Below are positions 32,671 to 42,579 of a stretch of DNA of 47,400 nucleotides, piece after piece (the first letter of the stretch is position 1; each line of letters opens with the position of its first letter). The notes under the pieces are model-generated. The model made no database searches. It was not told where the DNA came from and saw only the letters and a list, made by a program, of their open reading frames with translations. Source of the DNA: Hassallia byssoidea VB512170 (GTDB lineage: Bacteria > Cyanobacteriota > Cyanobacteriia > Cyanobacteriales > Nostocaceae); NCBI RefSeq assembly GCF_000817785.2, contig NZ_JTCM02000050.1:1-47400 (forward strand), written 5' to 3'. The position numbers and the translations under genes were made by a program.

Positions 32671-35103
32671 ATGAGTAGGTTAGTTGTTTTAAGCTTAGGA
32701 CAGGGTAATTTAGAGGATGGCTTTCCAGCGGTAACAGTCCAGCTTGGGGAACAAAACAACTTTTATGGAATGAAGTTTACTGCTAGTTTGCCAGCAGCAC
32801 CAGAAATTAGTGTAATATACCGCAATTGGCGATCGCTTTATTCACTTTTTCACCAACGTCTCGGTTTGCGTCTGAATGTGGAAGCTGAAGTTGACGACGA
32901 TTTTGAAATTGAAGAAGCTTATATAACTAATATTTCTGAAGTCGATCTTCACGATTTATGCGAACAGTTAGACAACAGCATCAATGCATGGCTTAATTCA
33001 ACGCAGTTTCACAAAATTGACCAACAATTACGCACGCAATTAGAACCGTCGGCAGAAATTCGCTTCATTATTGAAACCAATGATAATCAATTGCGGCATC
33101 TTCCTTGGCATTTGTGGAACTTTTTTACAGATTATCCTCGTGCGGAAGTCGCGTTAAGTGCAGCAGAATATCAACAACCGAATATAATTACTGTAAATAG
33201 CAGTGAAGGAAAAGTTAAAATATTAGCTATTTTTGGTGACAGTCGAGGAATTGAAATTAGTCAGGATCGGAATTTTTTAGAAGAATTATCGCATCAAGCA
33301 GAGATAGAATTTTTAGTAGAACCATCGTTAAACGATTTAAACGATCGCCTTTGGAAACAAAGTTGGGATATTCTCTTTTTTGCCGGTCATAGCTACACTA
33401 AAGAAAAAGGATGGTTGCAACTTAATCAAACAGATAGTTTAACACTGGATCAATTAAAGTATGCTCTCACGAGCGCGATCGCACGCGGTTTAAAGTTAGC
33501 AATTTTTAACTCTTGCGATGGTTTGGGTTTAGCGCAGCAACTACAGAGTTTGCAGATTCCGCAAGTAATTGTCATGCGAGAACCTGTCCCAGACTTGGTA
33601 GCGCAAAAATTTTTAAAGTATTTTCTCGCGGAATTTTCCACCGGACAATCTTTATATGCAGCGGTGCGTTATGCAAGAGAAAGACTGCAAGGATTAGAAA
33701 AAGAATACCCCTGCGCTACTTGGCTACCCGTAATTTGTCAAAACCCTGCCGTAGCACCGATGATTTGGTCACAATCGGCAAAAACAATTATTTCTACCCA
33801 AAAAGAATATAAAGCTACCAAAAGCGATGAAATTCGACTTCAGCATACTTTATCAACGCTGTTGATTGCCAGTGTACTTGTCGGAACTTTAGTCATGGGA
33901 GTACGCTATCTGGGGATGCTGCAACCTTGGGAATTACAATCTTATGACCATTTAATGCAGTTGCGATCGCCTGATGAAAAGCAAGATTCCCGTTTATTAA
34001 TCGTCACAATTGATGAAGCAGATATTCAATATCAAATACAGCAAAAAATGAATCTGCGTGGGTCGCTATCAGACCAAGCATTCAATCAACTTTTACAAAA
34101 ACTAGACTCATATCAACCAACTACTATTGGTCTAGATATATACCATGATTTTCCGTTAGACCGCAAATATCCTGATTTAGCCAATCGCTTGCAACACGAC
34201 GATCGCCTGTTTGCACTGTGTAAAGTTGCCGCGTCGATTAATAAAGCACAGGATGGCGTTCCCCCACCACCTCAAGTGCCAAGACAACGCCACAGTTTTA
34301 GTGATTTTGTCGCCGATGAAGGTGATATTGTTCGTCGTCAACTTTTACACTTAACCCCGCCGGCGAAATCTCCCTGTGTGGCAGAATTTTCTTTTAACTT
34401 TCAGCTAGCACAACATTATTTGAAGGCACAAGGTATTAGATGGAAAATCAATTCAAACAAAAACTTGCAGATTGGCGATGTAGAATTTAAGGAATTAAAA
34501 TCCCACACTAGCGGGTACCAAAAATTTGATGCATCCGGTTATCAAATATTGCTGAATTATCGTTCCCTGCTTTCTCCACAAAAGATTGCTCGACAAGTAG
34601 CTTTAAAAGATATTTTAACCGATCAAATTAAGCCTGAGTTAATCGAATCACTAAAGAATCGCATTGTTTTAATTGGCGTTACAGCATCAACAAGCAGTTC
34701 TGATTATTGGAAAACCCCCTACACCAGCAACGCAGCAGACAATGATAAGCAAATTCCGGGGGTATTTGTCCAAGCACATATGATTAGCCAAATTCTCAGT
34801 GCAGTGCTTGACAAAAGACCTTTATTGTGGTGGTGGTCTGGGTGGATGGAAACACTTTGGATATGGGGATGGTCATTGCTAGGAGGAATCATCGCTTGGA
34901 GAATTCAGCAACCACTTTATTTAGGATTAGCGATCGCCACAGCCTTAATCGCAATTTTTAGCATTTGCTTTAATATATTTACACTCGCAGGGTGGATACC
35001 ACTTGTCCCATCAGCATTAGCATTAATTGTTAGTGCAGTTATTGCGAAAATACTACCGCGTCCTTTGTATAAACAAAAAGATGTAAATAAATTACCAAAA
35101 TGA
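32671..35103 (+). CDS. CHAT-CHASE2 membrane sensor protein
   Basis: 810 aa from the ATG at 32671; the upstream TTG extension lacks the family start MSRLVVLSLGQGNLEDGFPA. CHAT domain at about residues 150-370 with catalytic His 240 in FFAGHS and Cys 282 in IFNSCDGLG. Membrane segment at about 393-415, then a CHASE2 sensory domain (443-700, presumed outside the plasma membrane) with QSYDHLMQLRSPDEK and RLLIVTIDEADIQYQ. Three membrane segments close the protein (about 718-800). Its stop overlaps the next start (ATGA), so it is co-translated with the DUF928 gene. Interpretation: an outside ligand controls a cytoplasmic protease-like domain; the substrate is unknown. HetF is a different CHAT protein with another N-terminus. 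Confidence 0.88.
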   Translation: MSRLVVLSLGQGNLEDGFPAVTVQLGEQNNFYGMKFTASLPAAPEISVIYRNWRSLYSLFHQRLGLRLNVEAEVDDDFEIEEAYITNISEVDLHDLCEQLDNSINAWLNSTQFHKIDQQLRTQLEPSAEIRFIIETNDNQLRHLPWHLWNFFTDYPRAEVALSAAEYQQPNIITVNSSEGKVKILAIFGDSRGIEISQDRNFLEELSHQAEIEFLVEPSLNDLNDRLWKQSWDILFFAGHSYTKEKGWLQLNQTDSLTLDQLKYALTSAIARGLKLAIFNSCDGLGLAQQLQSLQIPQVIVMREPVPDLVAQKFLKYFLAEFSTGQSLYAAVRYARERLQGLEKEYPCATWLPVICQNPAVAPMIWSQSAKTIISTQKEYKATKSDEIRLQHTLSTLLIASVLVGTLVMGVRYLGMLQPWELQSYDHLMQLRSPDEKQDSRLLIVTIDEADIQYQIQQKMNLRGSLSDQAFNQLLQKLDSYQPTTIGLDIYHDFPLDRKYPDLANRLQHDDRLFALCKVAASINKAQDGVPPPPQVPRQRHSFSDFVADEGDIVRRQLLHLTPPAKSPCVAEFSFNFQLAQHYLKAQGIRWKINSNKNLQIGDVEFKELKSHTSGYQKFDASGYQILLNYRSLLSPQKIARQVALKDILTDQIKPELIESLKNRIVLIGVTASTSSSDYWKTPYTSNAADNDKQIPGVFVQAHMISQILSAVLDKRPLLWWWSGWMETLWIWGWSLLGGIIAWRIQQPLYLGLAIATALIAIFSICFNIFTLAGWIPLVPSALALIVSAVIAKILPRPLYKQKDVNKLPK

Positions 35104-35882
35104 GTAAAAATCAATTATTTCCAAAACAGATAAAACTGACTTTAATTACTTTAATACTGACTTTAACGAATCCATTGCAAGTTCACGCGCAATCATTTAC
35201 TAATGTATATATCAAACAAAATAAACCCACCGATCAACAATTTCCCGATGATGGCGATCCTGATGGTCGGCGCCGAGGAGGAGCAAGCCGGCGTGGTGAT
35301 TGTCCTAACTTAAAAACACCGCTAACAGCTTTAGTTCCTGGTGAAGAAACTAACAATAAATCCTTTTTAGCAACAACAATCAGCGAGTATCCTAGCTTTT
35401 GGGTTTATATTCCACAGTTAGCCAGCGATATCCGTTCTGGAGAGTTTGTCTTGCAAGATCGAGAAGGTAACGATATTTGGCGTACACCAATTACCTTACC
35501 AGGAAAACCGGGAGCAATTAGTGTCAAACTACCGCAAAATCCCCAATATGCTTTAAAGCCAAACTTGAGATATCATTGGTTTTTCAACATTTATTGTAAT
35601 CCGACTCAAAAGAATTCTGTGTATTTTGTTGATGCATGGGTGCGACGAGTGACAATAACTTCTCAACTGCAACAACAGTTAAATAACGCAAAATCACAGA
35701 AGTACAAAGTTTATATCGCTAATAATATTTGGTACGATGCGATAACTAATTTAGGAGAATTACGTCGCAATAATTCAGGTGTTAGCGTCTTTGTTGAAGA
35801 TTGGACTAAATTGTTAAAATCGGTCAATTTATCAGAACTTGCACCAGCACCAATTGTGCAAATTTACACGCCGAATAAATAG
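35100..35882 (+). CDS. DUF928 family secreted protein
   Basis: 260 aa. A Sec signal peptide (LTLITLILTLTNPLQVHAQS) is followed by an Arg/Asp/Gly-rich linker (DGDPDGRRRGGASRRGDC) and the DUF928 domain: LTALVPGEETNNKSFLATTI, EYPSFWVYIP, GEFVLQDREGNDIW, RYHWFFNIYCNP, ANNIWYDAITNLGELRR. Common in cyanobacteria next to CHASE2 genes, function unknown; probably periplasmic. Overlaps the upstream gene by 4 bp, so the two products are made together. Confidence 0.88.
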   Translation: MSKNQLFPKQIKLTLITLILTLTNPLQVHAQSFTNVYIKQNKPTDQQFPDDGDPDGRRRGGASRRGDCPNLKTPLTALVPGEETNNKSFLATTISEYPSFWVYIPQLASDIRSGEFVLQDREGNDIWRTPITLPGKPGAISVKLPQNPQYALKPNLRYHWFFNIYCNPTQKNSVYFVDAWVRRVTITSQLQQQLNNAKSQKYKVYIANNIWYDAITNLGELRRNNSGVSVFVEDWTKLLKSVNLSELAPAPIVQIYTPNK

Positions 35883-36367
35883 AATGGGAAATGGGGAAAC
35901 GCCCTAAATTCCTGCAAATTGTCAGATGGGCAATTTCAGGTGAGTACAGACAAATAAGAGTTTGCGTAAGTCCAGTTTCGCATCATGTTCGCATATATTT
36001 AATTAAAGTTATGTAACAAAAAAATAAGTTGCATATCGCGTTATATATTTTCTTGATAAACTTACTAATGCTATTTCAATCATACTGAAATATCAACTTT
36101 AAGCTACGGCATGTGGTTTGTAAAATAACCATCATGCCTCATATTTCATTAATTTCAATCGCTGAAGTCTAAGAAGTTCGAGTCAAACCAGGTTGATAGT
36201 TTTTGATTTTATTTTTTTGAATTTGTCATAAATCTCGTTGTTCACCCAACTGATGAAAAATGACATTTATCTGATGTGGTGCAATGCGGCAGTTGAATAA
36301 ATTGACCGTTAATAAGTGTTTTTAGATATCTGTACAGTTAATTGTAACTATTGCAAATGAATTTTTT
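35883..36367. other. Intergenic region, weak hairpin only
   Basis: 485 bp without a supported gene. An imperfect hairpin GGCATGTGGTT..AACCATCATGCC lies at about 36108-36139. AT-rich sequence before the next ATG probably carries its promoter, but no clear boxes were identified. Confidence 0.4.
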
Positions 36368-38704
36368 ATGGATTTTTTTAAAACCATTAGTAAAAGTCTG
36401 ATATTAGGTATTACCATAATTGTCTATACCCATACATCTGCTGCTGCTGTCACTATTGAGCAGACAAATTTTAGTGATAAGCAGACCGTTCAACCTACGA
36501 GTGAGATTAAACTAAAACTTGATCGTCTGCCAAGTCCAAATGAGGGAAGATTATCTATTTTTATTGGTCAGACTGATGTTACTTCGATGTTTCGGACGGT
36601 TGGCAATGAGTTAATTTACCAGCCAAAGAATATTCCCCTTCCTGTTGGGGAAACCAAAGTCATTATTTATCTAGTAAAAGAAAATAATCAGTGGCAAGAA
36701 ATTGCTCAACTACCATTAAAAGTATCAGAGGAAACGGCTGTAAAGCCGACAGATTCACAAGTCACTCAAACCCCAACACAACAACAACCAACACAACAAC
36801 GGTCTCAACGCGGACCATCACAATCAACTGAATCAACTCCAAGCGAAGAACCAACAAATAACAACCAACAACCAACAAATAACAACCAACAACCAACAAA
36901 TAACAACCAACAACCAACAAATAACAACCAACAACCAACAAATAACAACCAACAACCAAACTCACAAGAAAACAATACGTTATTACCTCCAACCCTGACT
37001 CTGGAATCTCAGTTTTTAGAAGCACGCAGTGGAGAGATAAGTTCACGTCCTACCTCTACCGAACTGACTTTTAAAGGTGACTTTAACCCGCAGGAAAGAA
37101 TTGGGGATCTAGATATTAGGGGTGTATTTAGTCTGTTCGGAACTACAATAGAAGAAAATGCCATTCGATTTCAGCAGCAGGGTGAGAACGCACGTAATCT
37201 TGATTTAGAAAAGTACGATATCGATTTAGCTTATGGTTCTACAACATTTTCTTTGGGACACAATACTTACGGGAACCATAGGTTTTTGCTTAACAACATT
37301 AGCAATCGTGGATTGTTACTCAACTCTCGACTAAGCGATCGCTTCGACATTACTCTGGCTACCACCACCGCTACAGATATCGTCGGGTTTGACAATATTT
37401 TTGGCTTAAACGACTTAGATAACGACAACATCTCCGCTGCAATTGTTGGCTATCAGATAGTAAAAGGAAATCCTGATAATGATTCTAGAGGAGTTCGTTT
37501 AGAAGCAACTCTCATAACTGCATCCCGCAACCCCGAACCTGACTTTAACCAGTTACAGGTGGTTGATGCAGAGGACAGTGATGGATTTGGATTGACATTA
37601 GTTGCCGAAGATAGTTCTGGTAGATTGCGCTTCAATGGGGGATTTGCCCGCAGCACCTTTACAAACCCCTCAAGTGAACGAGATTCTGAACTCACTGAAG
37701 GACTAGATATAGTACCCGTAGTCCCAGCCACTGAAAATGCATATTTTTTAGAGGCAGAATACGATCTGGTGAAAAACATGAACCTTGGGGGCGATCGCAC
37801 CTTGAACTTAACCTTGAAAGCCACCCACGAACGCATAGATCCCTTATTTAACTCGATTGGGGCTAGTGTTGCACCCGATACATTGCAAACAGTAATATTA
37901 CTAGAAGGGATAATTGCCGGGGCTAATCTGACATTAATACAGAGTTGGAACGAAGACAACCTCGCAGATATTCCCACGACACCAAAAAACAACAGACGCA
38001 ACACAGCCTTTAATCTAAACCTACCCCTGCAAACAGTATTCGCGGTGCAAAACCCCTTACTCCCCACATTGAGTTATTCCTTCACCAGAAACCGCAATTT
38101 TACAGCAAACTCTCCTGAACCGGTCAACCTTTTAAGCTCCGACTTGCTCACCACCACTCACACATTAGGAACCGCATGGAAAATTCAGAATTTAACTTTT
38201 GGCTATAACTTCTCCAGTACTTTCTCAGACAACCGTAGAATCAGCGGGGCAGCTGAGGTAGACAGTGAGCTAAATCAACAACCAGAAGATACTCAAGACT
38301 TTACCAATGAAATTAAGGTTGGGTGGCAAGCGACTCCTGGTTTGCGATTAGATTTAGGATATCAATGGACAAGCAGTAGAAGTCTAGTAACTAATATCAC
38401 TCAATTTAGCAGTACTCCAACTTTAGGAATAATGTGGCAGATTGACCCCAGCCTGATGTTTCTAGTAGACTTCAGCCGGAATGAAAACACTGACTCGATA
38501 AATCGGACTTTTGTACGCGGTGATACCATGAATGTAATCTTGGGTAAGACGTTCATAATTCCGGGTCCAGCGGGGGTAGAATTGCCCGCTAATGTTTCCT
38601 TACAATATGGATTGACCTCTAATAGCGATCGCGATCGTGAACTAAACCAATCTAGAGATGGCACGATTCACACCCTAACAGGTAACATTAGTATTAGTTT
38701 TTAA
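36368..38704 (+). CDS. Predicted outer-membrane beta-barrel protein
   Basis: 778 aa. Signal peptide (SLILGITIIVYTHTSAAA), then a beta-rich N-domain (about 26-125: LSIFIGQTDVTSMF, LIYQPKNIPLPVGETKVIIYL), a Pro/Thr/Gln/Asn linker (130-200) with five exact PTNNNQQ repeats, and a C-terminal barrel (about 215-778) of alternating polar/hydrophobic strands ending LTGNISISF, a terminal Phe as outer-membrane barrels require. The barrel has strand-like runs such as NLTLKATHERIDPLF and LGIMWQIDPSLMFLVDF. I do not recognise the family. It follows the DUF928 gene by 486 bp and precedes the Fn3-like gene by 158 bp on the same strand. Could be a surface receptor, pore or export channel. Confidence 0.7.
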   Translation: MDFFKTISKSLILGITIIVYTHTSAAAVTIEQTNFSDKQTVQPTSEIKLKLDRLPSPNEGRLSIFIGQTDVTSMFRTVGNELIYQPKNIPLPVGETKVIIYLVKENNQWQEIAQLPLKVSEETAVKPTDSQVTQTPTQQQPTQQRSQRGPSQSTESTPSEEPTNNNQQPTNNNQQPTNNNQQPTNNNQQPTNNNQQPNSQENNTLLPPTLTLESQFLEARSGEISSRPTSTELTFKGDFNPQERIGDLDIRGVFSLFGTTIEENAIRFQQQGENARNLDLEKYDIDLAYGSTTFSLGHNTYGNHRFLLNNISNRGLLLNSRLSDRFDITLATTTATDIVGFDNIFGLNDLDNDNISAAIVGYQIVKGNPDNDSRGVRLEATLITASRNPEPDFNQLQVVDAEDSDGFGLTLVAEDSSGRLRFNGGFARSTFTNPSSERDSELTEGLDIVPVVPATENAYFLEAEYDLVKNMNLGGDRTLNLTLKATHERIDPLFNSIGASVAPDTLQTVILLEGIIAGANLTLIQSWNEDNLADIPTTPKNNRRNTAFNLNLPLQTVFAVQNPLLPTLSYSFTRNRNFTANSPEPVNLLSSDLLTTTHTLGTAWKIQNLTFGYNFSSTFSDNRRISGAAEVDSELNQQPEDTQDFTNEIKVGWQATPGLRLDLGYQWTSSRSLVTNITQFSSTPTLGIMWQIDPSLMFLVDFSRNENTDSINRTFVRGDTMNVILGKTFIIPGPAGVELPANVSLQYGLTSNSDRDRELNQSRDGTIHTLTGNISISF
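36851..36955 (+). repeat. Five 21-bp in-frame repeats (PTNNNQQ)
   Basis: Five identical units CCAACAAATAACAACCAACAA. No synonymous differences between units, so the array is recent or kept homogeneous; copy number can vary without breaking the frame. Confidence 0.95.
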
Positions 38705-38862
38705 CATCAACCCACTAGAAATTCGCTTTTTTCAACCAAGTAAAGCAAAAGATAAAGCAATCACGAAAAAACCTTTCACTCTTCGGTGCAATTAAATTAG
38801 ATAAGAGGATAATTGAAAAACTATTAATCTCAATTTAATCAGAAAGTTTTAAACAAAAAAAT

Positions 38863-40107
38863 ATGCGATTCCGTGTTCTTTGGATTTTGTTTTCTTTACC
38901 ATTCACTTTTTTGCCAACAGCCAGCAGCCAAGCAATCACAGTCAGTCCCTTTGGAGTCAATGTCAGCACCTTTTCAGCCACAAGCGTCTACCTGACATTT
39001 AGAGGACTAGATAATCAGCGTGCAGCAGAAGCACTCTGGTGTGGGGAAATTAACGCCAATAACTCATGTGTACCGGGAACCATTTATGGTCGTCTTCCGA
39101 GGAAATATGACCGAGGAACTGTTAGCAGTCCCGATAACTACACCGACATTATGACAATTCCTCCTTCGGTTGCTCGTCGCGCTTACCAGGATGCGGCACG
39201 CGGCAATTCTCCCGAATTCTTTTACGTGCGGCGGTTTGCTAGCACAATTGGAGGAGCTGACGAGTACGTAGCTGTAACATGTAGGCTGGCAGGTTATAGT
39301 GCCAGGGTTCCACTGTCACTAACCAACGTGCGTCTGCGGTTTGAGAACACCGATCCCGCTGTATTAGGAGTGGTACGGGGTCAAACTCCCCCCCCATTTC
39401 AAGCAAAAATTACCTACAATGGCAGTGGACGACTCAGAGGACGTTGGGAAGTCGTGCTACCAGGGGATACACCGCCTAACACGCGAGACTTGCTGCCAGC
39501 GGCATCACTACCCCCCGAACAACGTGGCTTACAACGACGCTATACTCTTCTTGAGCCGATTGATGTGTTTTTGCCACCCACTGGGCAGGTGGTTTTGCGT
39601 GGTCCAGATCCAGCCAAACTTCCTCAAGTCTCAAGCGGACTGCATCTGATACTACTGAGAGTTGAAGCAACAAATGACGAAGATGCTGCCAACTCGCAGA
39701 CTGGTTTAACCACTGTGTTTACTGGTGGAGTTGCTGGTTCCCCTTTGCCTGTGTTGCGTTACTACGTTGGCAATCGAGATGGGATAGGGCAGATAAAGAC
39801 AAAGATGAGTCAGATCCAGTTACTATTGCCAAACCAAAGTGCCAAAATTCCAACCAACCAGCCTGTGAGTTTTAACTGGCGCGAGTCTCAAGGGGCAAGC
39901 GCATATAAACTAGAGGTTGAAAGCGATAAAAAACCAATACTCTCAGCAGTGCTGAATGCAAACACGACCAGCTATACAGCTCCTCCCTGGCTTCAGGAGA
40001 AAGCTGGGGATACTTTGCGCTGGCGAGTGCAAGCGATCGCTCCTGGTGGTACAACTATAGGTCAATCAGAATGGAGCGAGTTTCAGTTTCAAAAGTCTAG
40101 CAACTAA
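38863..40107 (+). CDS. Secreted protein with fibronectin-III-like C-terminus
   Basis: 414 aa. Signal peptide (LWILFSLPFTFLPTASSQA), then a beta-rich body with ITVSPFGVNVSTFSATSVYL, two Cys in ALWCGEINANNSC that could pair, and a C-terminal Ig/Fn3-like domain (about 325-410: PTNQPVSFNWRESQGASAYK, TTSYTAPPW, TLRWRVQAIAPGG). The early ALWCGEINA and NSPEFFYVRRF segments are not recognised. Co-oriented with the barrel gene at 158 bp, so a partner for it is plausible. Ends 13 bp from the convergent DUF1822 gene. Confidence 0.7.
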   Translation: MRFRVLWILFSLPFTFLPTASSQAITVSPFGVNVSTFSATSVYLTFRGLDNQRAAEALWCGEINANNSCVPGTIYGRLPRKYDRGTVSSPDNYTDIMTIPPSVARRAYQDAARGNSPEFFYVRRFASTIGGADEYVAVTCRLAGYSARVPLSLTNVRLRFENTDPAVLGVVRGQTPPPFQAKITYNGSGRLRGRWEVVLPGDTPPNTRDLLPAASLPPEQRGLQRRYTLLEPIDVFLPPTGQVVLRGPDPAKLPQVSSGLHLILLRVEATNDEDAANSQTGLTTVFTGGVAGSPLPVLRYYVGNRDGIGQIKTKMSQIQLLLPNQSAKIPTNQPVSFNWRESQGASAYKLEVESDKKPILSAVLNANTTSYTAPPWLQEKAGDTLRWRVQAIAPGGTTIGQSEWSEFQFQKSSN

Positions 40108-40120
40108 CCATCATTCGTTA

Positions 40121-41152
40121 TTACAGTTCAAAATTTTCTCTCACACTCAGCTCGTCTAAACTAACTTGAATGCTAAAGCGTTTACCTCTTTCGCCTTTAA
40201 AAAGCTTAAGTTGAATGTAATTATCTTGACCTCTAGCTTCAACTTGCTGAAGAATATTCCCCGCTTTAGATAATAAAGTAACTTTGATATTTGGTGGCAA
40301 ATATTTATCTTTACCCGTTGGATGCAATTGTATGGAAATAGATATTTTTTCTTCAGCTTCTTCGGTGATATTCACTAGTAACGCCACAGTTTGATGACTT
40401 AGTTGTATTCCTAAGTCAATCAATTTACCTCGCTTTGTCGCTAATTCAACACTCCTAGTGCTGAAAGCTAAATTCATTTCTGGGCTAAGAAGTGTATCAA
40501 TAGCTTGCCAACTTTCATCAATTACACCTTGTAACCATTCACTTAATTTAGTTGTAGTTTCTTGTAGATATACAACTAAATTTTCTTCTACTTTTGTTTC
40601 TGTGGCTACAGGTAAAGGAATAGCTGTCGGTTCTAAAAAACGCGAGTAAAATAACAGGTGATTTGGTTCTGGGTCAAATTTTGCTAGCGGTAGCCGATAA
40701 AAATTATCTCGTGGTTGTAGTTTGATAGTATAATTAACTAGTTCATCGTAACGCAAAAAGCCTCTAATTATTACTTCTTCTTGCTCTTCTAAGACTTCAA
40801 GTAATACATAGAAATGAGCCGCTAATTCTGGTCTTTCAATGATATCTACTGCTAAATTTACCTCTTCGTCAAGTATATTTTCAGTAGCAATTAGACAAAG
40901 TTTAAATTCACCAACTTTGAGATAGCTGATATTTGAATCACGCTTGATTGGTTGCTGGGTGATGCGTGTACTCAGCCATTCTTCAAAGCCAAGTAGCGCT
41001 AGTGCATTCAGATAAGTTTGCCATTTTTCGGCTTCATTATTAAGGCTAAGGCTAATTTTTCTCGCTTCGGTAAAATGTTCTGATTCTAACCAAATCGATT
41101 CGGGTAGTAACAGTCTTATATCAGTAGAATTAAGCATATCTTTATTACTCAT
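40121..41152 (-). CDS. DUF1822 family protein
   Basis: 343 aa, no signal peptide or membrane segment. DUF1822 features: an early LLLPESIWLESEHFTEA, WQTYLNALALLGFEEWL, KLCLIATENILDEEVNL and FLRYDELVNYTIKL. Its start overlaps the stop of the upstream gene by 4 bp (ATGA), hence one operon. As I recall, in other cyanobacteria DUF1822 genes sit beside sigma-like and CHASE2/DUF928 genes, so here the same set of families has been kept near each other on opposite strands. Confidence 0.85.
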   Translation of the reverse strand: MSNKDMLNSTDIRLLLPESIWLESEHFTEARKISLSLNNEAEKWQTYLNALALLGFEEWLSTRITQQPIKRDSNISYLKVGEFKLCLIATENILDEEVNLAVDIIERPELAAHFYVLLEVLEEQEEVIIRGFLRYDELVNYTIKLQPRDNFYRLPLAKFDPEPNHLLFYSRFLEPTAIPLPVATETKVEENLVVYLQETTTKLSEWLQGVIDESWQAIDTLLSPEMNLAFSTRSVELATKRGKLIDLGIQLSHQTVALLVNITEEAEEKISISIQLHPTGKDKYLPPNIKVTLLSKAGNILQQVEARGQDNYIQLKLFKGERGKRFSIQVSLDELSVRENFEL

Positions 41153-42579
41153 GCAGATTTGTGATTATTTATATTTTGGCGAAGTTCCTGTGCATATAAG
41201 CTATCCAAACTCCGGCTTTTTCCCGCTCTAATTTCTTCTGCGGCTTCTTGAAAAATTTCTGCATCAGCAAAAGCTTCAATTTGCTCAACCACAGTTTTGA
41301 GATATTCTATTTTTGGGGGAATTTCAGTTAGACCTTTTGAATGAGCCTCTGATAAAATTTTTTCTATAACTTGTTGTACTGTAGATGTGCGAACTTTGGA
41401 AAGTAACTCTCCGGGATTTAATATTCGTCTAGTTTGATCCCAACTTGACATTCCCAATTTAAGACCAACATCTTTCAAAGGCATCCCCTGACAGTAATAA
41501 AGTTGCAATCCCGGAATGAATTGATTGGCGAGAGGAGCATATTTTCGGCTTTTTTGCAACTCGCTTAAGCGATCGCTAATCTGTTCTTCAATTGATCCAA
41601 CTAATGCCGTTTTCAGTTGTTCATGCAAAAACTCTATAATTTCCCGTTGTTCCACATCTAATTCATCTGGGGCATCATTGGGTAAATCTACTCTAGTTGT
41701 ATAATTTCCCGTATCCGGGTCTTGAATTTCCAGAGGTTCTCGGTAACTCCAAATGTCATATTCTCTGAGTTGAGTTGCTACATGTTTTAGTTCTTTTGTC
41801 AACTCAACCGGGGTTTTAATTATGACACCTCGTTGCTGCAAGCTTTTTAACATTTCTTGCAGTTGGGCAGTGGAGGGATCGGGACATCTTTTTGCCCCGA
41901 CTTGAGGCTGCACAAGTCTATCTCGACGATAAACTGAATGAAAGACTTCGACTAAATGGCGATCGCGTACAGATAATTTTTCAATCTGTTTCGGTCTAGC
42001 TTTATTCATCAAAGCCCAGTCACTGAGATTCTGAAAACCAAACTCTGATAAGAAATCTTTAACTTCAGAATTTTGTTTAGTTTGCAAGTATACCCAATTA
42101 TCTAAGCTCATGCTAGAGGCATCAGCGTTATATGTTCGCAAAACCTCAACCGTAAAAAATTTAAAAGTTGATGTTTTTGTTTCACCGTTTGCATCCAGGA
42201 GAAGTTGAGTTTTGCGTAAGCTATCCAAGATAATCGGCGTTTTTCCATCATCATTCAGCACAAATGGCAGTAAATCCTTGTACGTAAACGACTTATCACC
42301 ACTAAACAGACTATCTATCTTTTGACAAGCTTTGAGAATCGGTTCGCTAACATAGCACCGCAAACAAAACCCAGCTTTCGCACGAGTTGCAACATCAACT
42401 AAGCCTGTGTTAAAGCTGTAATTGGATAGCAAAAAAGCTTGCATCTCCCTAGTTTGGGAACTAGGAACATTTTGGTGACAAAATTCCTCGGCAATCGGAA
42501 CTAAACTGTATTCATATCCAGCCCTTTGACTCTTAAGACTAATTCGGCAAATATGCCAGTATCTTGATGTCGCACTCAT
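41149..42579 (-). CDS. Hypothetical protein with possible helix-turn-helix
   Basis: 476 aa, soluble. Start preceded by AGGAGAACCAGGATCT. The N-terminal 90 residues contain four Cys, including GFCLRCYVSEP. The middle is charged and helical. At about residues 359-395 YYCQGMPLKDVGLKLGMSS and DQTRRILNPGEL look like a helix-turn-helix of the sigma region 4 type: a short helix, a turn at Gly, then a second helix. A regulator of the convergent envelope genes is possible but unproven. First gene of an operon with the DUF1822 gene, overlapping it by 4 bp. Confidence 0.65.
   Translation of the reverse strand: MSATSRYWHICRISLKSQRAGYEYSLVPIAEEFCHQNVPSSQTREMQAFLLSNYSFNTGLVDVATRAKAGFCLRCYVSEPILKACQKIDSLFSGDKSFTYKDLLPFVLNDDGKTPIILDSLRKTQLLLDANGETKTSTFKFFTVEVLRTYNADASSMSLDNWVYLQTKQNSEVKDFLSEFGFQNLSDWALMNKARPKQIEKLSVRDRHLVEVFHSVYRRDRLVQPQVGAKRCPDPSTAQLQEMLKSLQQRGVIIKTPVELTKELKHVATQLREYDIWSYREPLEIQDPDTGNYTTRVDLPNDAPDELDVEQREIIEFLHEQLKTALVGSIEEQISDRLSELQKSRKYAPLANQFIPGLQLYYCQGMPLKDVGLKLGMSSWDQTRRILNPGELLSKVRTSTVQQVIEKILSEAHSKGLTEIPPKIEYLKTVVEQIEAFADAEIFQEAAEEIRAGKSRSLDSLYAQELRQNINNHKSA

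Noticed and set aside
32671-35103. CHAT-CHASE2 gene as hetF
   Set aside because: HetF has another N-terminal sequence and domain layout as I recall it; here a CHASE2 domain and membrane segments follow the CHAT domain.
36762-37046. 94-aa minus-strand frame with VVGCYLL repeats
   Set aside because: It is the antisense of the PTNNNQQ repeat array in a clear coding gene.
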